Under the pieces are notes generated by a model. The model was not told the origin of the DNA, made no database searches, and saw nothing but the letters and a program-made list of their open reading frames with translations. A program made the position numbers and the translations under genes. This document shows positions 5,223 to 8,031 of a stretch of DNA of 8,031 nucleotides, one piece after another. Source of the stretch: Victivallales bacterium (lineage in GTDB: Bacteria; Verrucomicrobiota; Lentisphaeria; Victivallales; JAADHT01); NCBI GenBank assembly GCA_016930955.1, contig JAFGFR010000065.1, positions 1 through 8,031 on the forward strand, in the 5' to 3' direction. Position 1 is the first letter of the stretch; every line of letters begins with the position of its first letter.

Positions 5223-7190
5223 TTACTGGTCACCTTCCATTGTTTCCTTGGTCAGCTCGCGGATTTTGTCTCGGAGGTCTGCCGCGCGCTCGAACTCGAG
5301 GGAGGTGGCGGCATCGAGCATCTGTTTCTCGAGTTCGGAGACGAGTTCCTCGATGTCGTCCGGGAGCGGCTCGTCCTTGTTGTCCGCACGCACTCCGGCG
5401 ATCTCGCCGACGTAGTCCCGTATCTCCTTGGTGATCGTTGTCGGGGTGATGTTATGGGCTATGTTGTGTGCTTCCTGTTTTTCGCGCCTGGCGCGAGATG
5501 TGTCTATGAGCGCCGTGATGCTGTCGGTGATCTTGTCGGCATAGAGGATGACTCTGCCCTCGAGGTTTCTCGCCGCCCTGCCGGCGACCTGGACGAGCGA
5601 GCGCGCGGAACGCAGGAAACCCTCCTTGTCGGCATCGAGTATCGCCACAAGCGCCACCTCGGGGAGGTCTATGCCCTCGCGGAGCAGATTGATCCCGACA
5701 AGGCAGTCGAAATCGCCCTTGCGGAGTTCGCTGAGTATCCTTGTCCTCTGCAGGGCGTCAAGCTCGGAATGTATGTACTTGACCCTGATGTTCAACTCCC
5801 TCAGGTAGTCGGCGAGCCTTTCCGAGCTCTTCTTTGTCAGAGTGGTGACCAGCACCCTCTGCTTTTTCTTGGCGCACTCTCGTATCTCCTCCATGATGTC
5901 GTCTATCTGTCCTTCGAGCGGGCGGATCTCGACCATTGGGTCGAGCAGCCCGGTGGGCCTGACGACCTGCTCGACGATCTTTGGACATAGCGAGAGCTCG
6001 TATTCCGAGGGTGTCGCCGAGACAAATATCGTGTTTGAGCAAAGCGACTCGAACTCCTCGAACTGCAGCGGGCGGTTGTCCAGCGCGGAGGGCAGACGGA
6101 AACCGTGGTCAACAAGCGTCTGCTTCCTGCTGCGGTCGGCCTTGTACATCGCCCTAAGCTGCGGCAAACTCACATGCGACTCGTCAATCACGGTGATGAA
6201 GTCCTTAGGGAAGAAGTCAATCAGGCAGAAAGGCCTGCTCCCGGCTGCCCTGCCGGAAAGATGCCTCGAGTAGTTCTCGATGCCGCTGCAGTAGCCGATC
6301 TCGCGCATCATCTCGATGTCGTAGCGAGTCCTCTGGTAGATGCGCTGGGCCTCGACCAGCAGATTCTCGCGCTCGAAGAACTCCACCCGCTCCTTCAGCT
6401 CCTGCTCGATCGCATGACACGCAAAATGTATCTTCTCTTGCGGCAGCACGAAATGCCGGCATGGGAAGAGCACCGCCTTGGGGCATTCCTGGACCTTCCT
6501 CCCGGTCAAGGGCTCGTGGCGGCTGACCTTCTCGACCGTGTCCCCCCAGAACTCCACCCTCACGAACTCCTCCTTCTGCGGGGAGAAGATGTCAACCGTG
6601 TCCCCCCGCGCCCGGAACTGCCCCTTCTCCGGAGCCGCGTCGTTGCGCTCGTACTGTATGTCAACCAGCGAGCGCAGCAGGTCGTTCCTTAGCATTTTCT
6701 GCCCGCGCTCCACAGCGACGCACATGAACTCGTAGTCCTCCGGCGACCCCAGGCCGTAGATGCAGGACACGCTGGCCACGATTATCACGTCCCGCCTCTC
6801 GATCAGCGAGGCAGTTGCCGCAAGCCTGAACCGCTCGATGTTCTCGTTGATGCTCGCGTCCTTCTCGATGTAGGTGTCGGTCTGAGGTATGTAGGATTCC
6901 GGCAGATAGTAGTCGTAGTAGCTGATGAAGTACTCGACCGCGTTATCCGGGAAGAAACCCTTGAACTCCCCGAAGAGCTGCGCGGCGAGTGTCTTGTTGT
7001 GCGACAGCACCAGCACCGGGCGGTCGAACTGCGAGATCACATTCGCCAGCGTGAAGGTCTTCCCGGAGCCCGTCACGCCCAGCAACGTCTGGTGCCGTCG
7101 CCCGTCACGAAGACCCTTCGCGAGTTTCGCAACCGCCTCCGGCTGATCCCCGGCAGGACTATATTCAGATACTAGATTGTATGTTCCCAT
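5223..7190 (-). CDS. uvrB: UvrB, DNA damage-recognition helicase of the UvrABC excinuclease
   Basis: UvrB is loaded by UvrA onto damaged DNA, verifies the lesion with a weak ATP-driven helicase activity and recruits UvrC for incision, in the cytoplasm. The 655-residue product is full length (E. coli has 673). The Walker A motif GVTGSGKT is at 38-45 (K44). The tyrosine-rich beta-hairpin YYDYYLPESY is at 91-100 (Y91, Y92, Y94, Y95), the Walker B/DESH box is at 336-339, and VSATP is at 390-394. Motif V GINLLREGIDLPEV is at 499-512 and motif VI QVAGRAARN at 534-542. The C-terminal UVR domain that contacts UvrC covers about 618-650 (coiled, with SLEFERAADLRDKIREL). Motif VI reads QVAGRAARN where E. 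coli has QTIGRAARN, a tolerated variation. ATG 7190 gives the standard N-terminus; GGGAGG lies 12 bases upstream, slightly distant. The gene stands alone here, with repeats on both sides. Confidence 0.99.
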   Translation of the reverse strand: MGTYNLVSEYSPAGDQPEAVAKLAKGLRDGRRHQTLLGVTGSGKTFTLANVISQFDRPVLVLSHNKTLAAQLFGEFKGFFPDNAVEYFISYYDYYLPESYIPQTDTYIEKDASINENIERFRLAATASLIERRDVIIVASVSCIYGLGSPEDYEFMCVAVERGQKMLRNDLLRSLVDIQYERNDAAPEKGQFRARGDTVDIFSPQKEEFVRVEFWGDTVEKVSRHEPLTGRKVQECPKAVLFPCRHFVLPQEKIHFACHAIEQELKERVEFFERENLLVEAQRIYQRTRYDIEMMREIGYCSGIENYSRHLSGRAAGSRPFCLIDFFPKDFITVIDESHVSLPQLRAMYKADRSRKQTLVDHGFRLPSALDNRPLQFEEFESLCSNTIFVSATPSEYELSLCPKIVEQVVRPTGLLDPMVEIRPLEGQIDDIMEEIRECAKKKQRVLVTTLTKKSSERLADYLRELNIRVKYIHSELDALQRTRILSELRKGDFDCLVGINLLREGIDLPEVALVAILDADKEGFLRSARSLVQVAGRAARNLEGRVILYADKITDSITALIDTSRARREKQEAHNIAHNITPTTITKEIRDYVGEIAGVRADNKDEPLPDDIEELVSELEKQMLDAATSLEFERAADLRDKIRELTKETMEGDQ

Positions 7191-7202
7191 GCTACGAATC
7201 AG

Positions 7203-7208
7203 CCTCCC
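7203..7208 (-). promoter_or_regulatory. uvrB ribosome binding site
   Basis: On the minus strand GGGAGG precedes the uvrB ATG by 12 bases, a little longer than usual. It is the only good purine-rich match near the start. Confidence 0.5.
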
Positions 7209-7228
7209 GAGCCAATTTCAACACTACC

Positions 7229-7258
7229 CGCGGTGCGCACGGAAGTTCCGCAGACCGC
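7229..7258. repeat. Imperfect palindrome in the uvrB leader
   Basis: The core CGGAAGTTCCG (7240-7250) is an odd-centred perfect palindrome with 5-bp arms. Outside it, GCGGT (7230-7234) and ACCGC (7254-7258) also pair. It lies 40-70 bases before the uvrB start. It does not match the E. coli LexA box (CTG-N10-CAG). It could be an operator or a leader hairpin. Confidence 0.35.
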
Positions 7259-7373
7259 ATCTCACGTAAAATTCACCCCCTACTCCCGTAAAAACAATCC
7301 AGGACAACCAACAGACAAACCATCACACTGCATTCTCATAAGAATATAACCGGAATCCAGAAATCAGCCACAG

Positions 7374-7454
7374 CAACTTTTCCAGTTGTGCTTTGGCTTT
7401 GACTGCGATTACAATGCCAGCCATAGGGCTGGCGATCCGGTTTGCGTCTCACGC
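7374..7454. repeat. Dispersed palindromic repeat, copy 1
   Basis: A small stem CAACT/AGTTG (7374-7378 with 7384-7388) is followed by a second perfect 7-bp stem, GCCAGCC-ATAG-GGCTGGC (7416-7433), and then by GATCCGGTTTGCG and TCACGCC. From 7384 to 7454 it aligns without gaps with 7700-7770, with about 62 of 71 bases identical. Confidence 0.85.
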
Positions 7455-7549
7455 CATTCCCGAGGGCAGAAGCCTCTGGAGCCTGTTTCAAAACTCCGCT
7501 TGAACCGCGTTGGGAGCGCAGGTGCGGCAGCAATTCGCTAATGCAGACA

Positions 7550-7568
7550 CGGGAGCAGGATGCTCACG
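7550..7568. repeat. Hairpin with 3-base loop in the mosaic
   Basis: CGGGAGCA (7550-7557) pairs with TGCTCACG (7561-7568) around GGA, 8 positions with one mismatch. It lies between the two copies of the larger repeat. Confidence 0.5.
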
Positions 7569-7609
7569 CCACTTTGGAAAGGCCGCGACACGGTCAGCAG
7601 CCAGTAAAA

Positions 7610-7633
7610 GCGGTGCTGTGGCGGCAGCACCGC
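7610..7633. repeat. Perfect 9-bp GC-rich hairpin
   Basis: GCGGTGCTG (7610-7618) pairs perfectly with CAGCACCGC (7625-7633) around TGGCGG. It is the strongest stem of the mosaic and is followed directly by the next hairpin. Confidence 0.7.
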
Positions 7634-7641
7634 AGTCCAAA

Positions 7642-7662
7642 GACGGCTTCCGCCGTCGTTTT
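7642..7662 (+). terminator. Terminator-like hairpin followed by GTTTT
   Basis: GACGGC (7642-7647) and GCCGTC (7652-7657) flank TTCC and are followed by GTTTTA. TCCAAAG (7636-7642) and CTTTGGA (7675-7681) can pair outside it. The shape suits a plus-strand intrinsic terminator, but no plus-strand gene leads into it, so it may simply be part of the repeat mosaic. Confidence 0.35.
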
Positions 7663-7683
7663 ATGCTCCGCAGGCTTTGGAGT

Positions 7684-7770
7684 GCGCAACTACTTCTCTA
7701 GTTGCGCTTTGAATTTGATTGCGGTTGAAGTGCCAGCCATAGGGCTGGCGATCCGGTTTGCGTTTCACGC
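7684..7770. repeat. Dispersed palindromic repeat, copy 2
   Basis: It opens with a perfect 9-bp stem GCGCAACTA/TAGTTGCGC (7684-7692 with 7699-7707). The stem GCCAGCC-ATAG-GGCTGGC (7732-7749) follows, and then GATCCGGTTTGCG and TCACGCC. The offset from copy 1 is exactly 316 bases throughout. Copy 2 keeps a longer first stem than copy 1, so copy 1 may be the more decayed. Confidence 0.85.
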
Positions 7771-7919
7771 CTATATTGGGGAAGGCCATCGAGAATCCGT
7801 CTTTCTGTCTTGTCATCGAAATCGCTATCGAAACGGCATACTGCGGCAACTGCTGGAAAATCTGCTGCTGAAGTTTACCGCATATAGACAATGCAATCTG
7901 TCTGGGAATTTTCATATTA

Positions 7920-7931
7920 CTTCTTAAGAAG
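7920..7931. repeat. Perfect 12-bp palindrome
   Basis: CTTCTTAAGAAG reads the same on both strands. It lies 35 bases beyond the possible stop codon at 7966-7968. Its role is unknown; an operator or the edge of an inserted element are both possible. Confidence 0.4.
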
Positions 7932-7965
7932 GAAGAGTGTAGGAGTGACCCGAATGCCCCCCAAC

Positions 7966-8031
7966 TTAAGCGGCTTTCTTTCTTTTTTGAGAAATCATTC
8001 CGTAAGCTATTCCGAGCAAAATCATGTCTTC
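7966..8031 (-). CDS. Possible C-terminus of a gene entering from the right edge
   Basis: On the minus strand the frame from the edge reads EDMILLGIAYGMISQKKRKKAA and then TAA (7968-7966): 21 residues, with a hydrophobic stretch followed by a basic tail. The tail resembles a natural protein end, but 21 codons are too few to exclude chance. I do not recognise the family. A membrane protein end or a transposase end are both conceivable. Confidence 0.35.
   Translation of the reverse strand, partial: EDMILLGIAYGMISQKRKKAA

Larger units (their letters stand above)
7191..7965. other. Non-coding, palindrome-rich region upstream of uvrB
   Basis: About 775 bases show no credible gene. Frames that stay open here (for example 7442-7927 plus, 7336-7533 minus and 7661-7915 minus) are products of the repeats: the last two share the peptide RKPDRQPYGWH only because they cross two copies of the same DNA repeat. 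For uvrB the best -10-like match on the minus strand is TATATT (7348-7343), next to a small ATTCT/AGAAT hairpin (7332-7345), but it has no good -35. The remainder is the hairpin mosaic listed separately. Confidence 0.65.

Noticed and set aside
5454..6692. Plus-strand open frames opposite uvrB (5454-5990, 6105-6692)
   Set aside because: They are shadows of the uvrB coding strand; all conserved motifs are in the minus frame.
7442..7927. Plus-strand 161-residue open frame upstream of uvrB
   Set aside because: It crosses several hairpins and repeat copy 2; its composition and lack of any motif indicate a chance frame.

Overview
The window looks like a piece of a Gram-negative bacterial chromosome. 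An RND inner-membrane pump and a YceK-like lipoprotein both imply an outer membrane. No gene here fixes the phylum. The dense simple-sequence and palindromic repeats between genes suggest a repeat-rich environmental genome; any placement (for example in the PVC group) would be a guess. The two large genes are GC-rich, ordinary and well conserved. The small genes and repeats between and beyond them are the accessory part.

Layout. (1) 1-2999, minus strand: the first ~1000 residues of an RND efflux permease that runs off the left edge. The frame is open throughout. (2) 3000-3297: a divergent control region with two near-consensus sigma-70 promoters, one for the pump (minus) and one for the toxin-antitoxin pair (plus), and a tight hairpin between them. 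(3) 3298-3724, plus: a HicB-HicA toxin-antitoxin operon in antitoxin-first order with an 8-base overlap. (4) 3725-3971: no gene, but a perfect 12-bp inverted repeat. (5) 3972-4711, plus: a small YceK/YidQ-like lipoprotein followed 26 bases later by an AT-rich small membrane protein with no recognised family, then a bulged hairpin. (6) 4765-5222: non-coding simple repeats, first hexamer-like and then two arrays of 7-base units that reach the uvrB stop codon. (7) 5223-7190, minus: complete uvrB. (8) 7191-7965: no credible gene. It holds the uvrB leader and a mosaic of at least six hairpins with two ~71-bp diverged copies of one repeat. (9) 7966-8031, minus: possibly the last 21 codons of a gene entering from the right.

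Functionally the window does not form one pathway. UvrB is a housekeeping nucleotide-excision repair protein and the pump is an envelope transporter. HicBA and the lipoprotein/membrane-protein pair look like independent small modules between them. I see no convincing new multi-gene system. The least explained parts are the lipoprotein/small membrane protein pair, the heptamer arrays and the palindrome mosaic upstream of uvrB.
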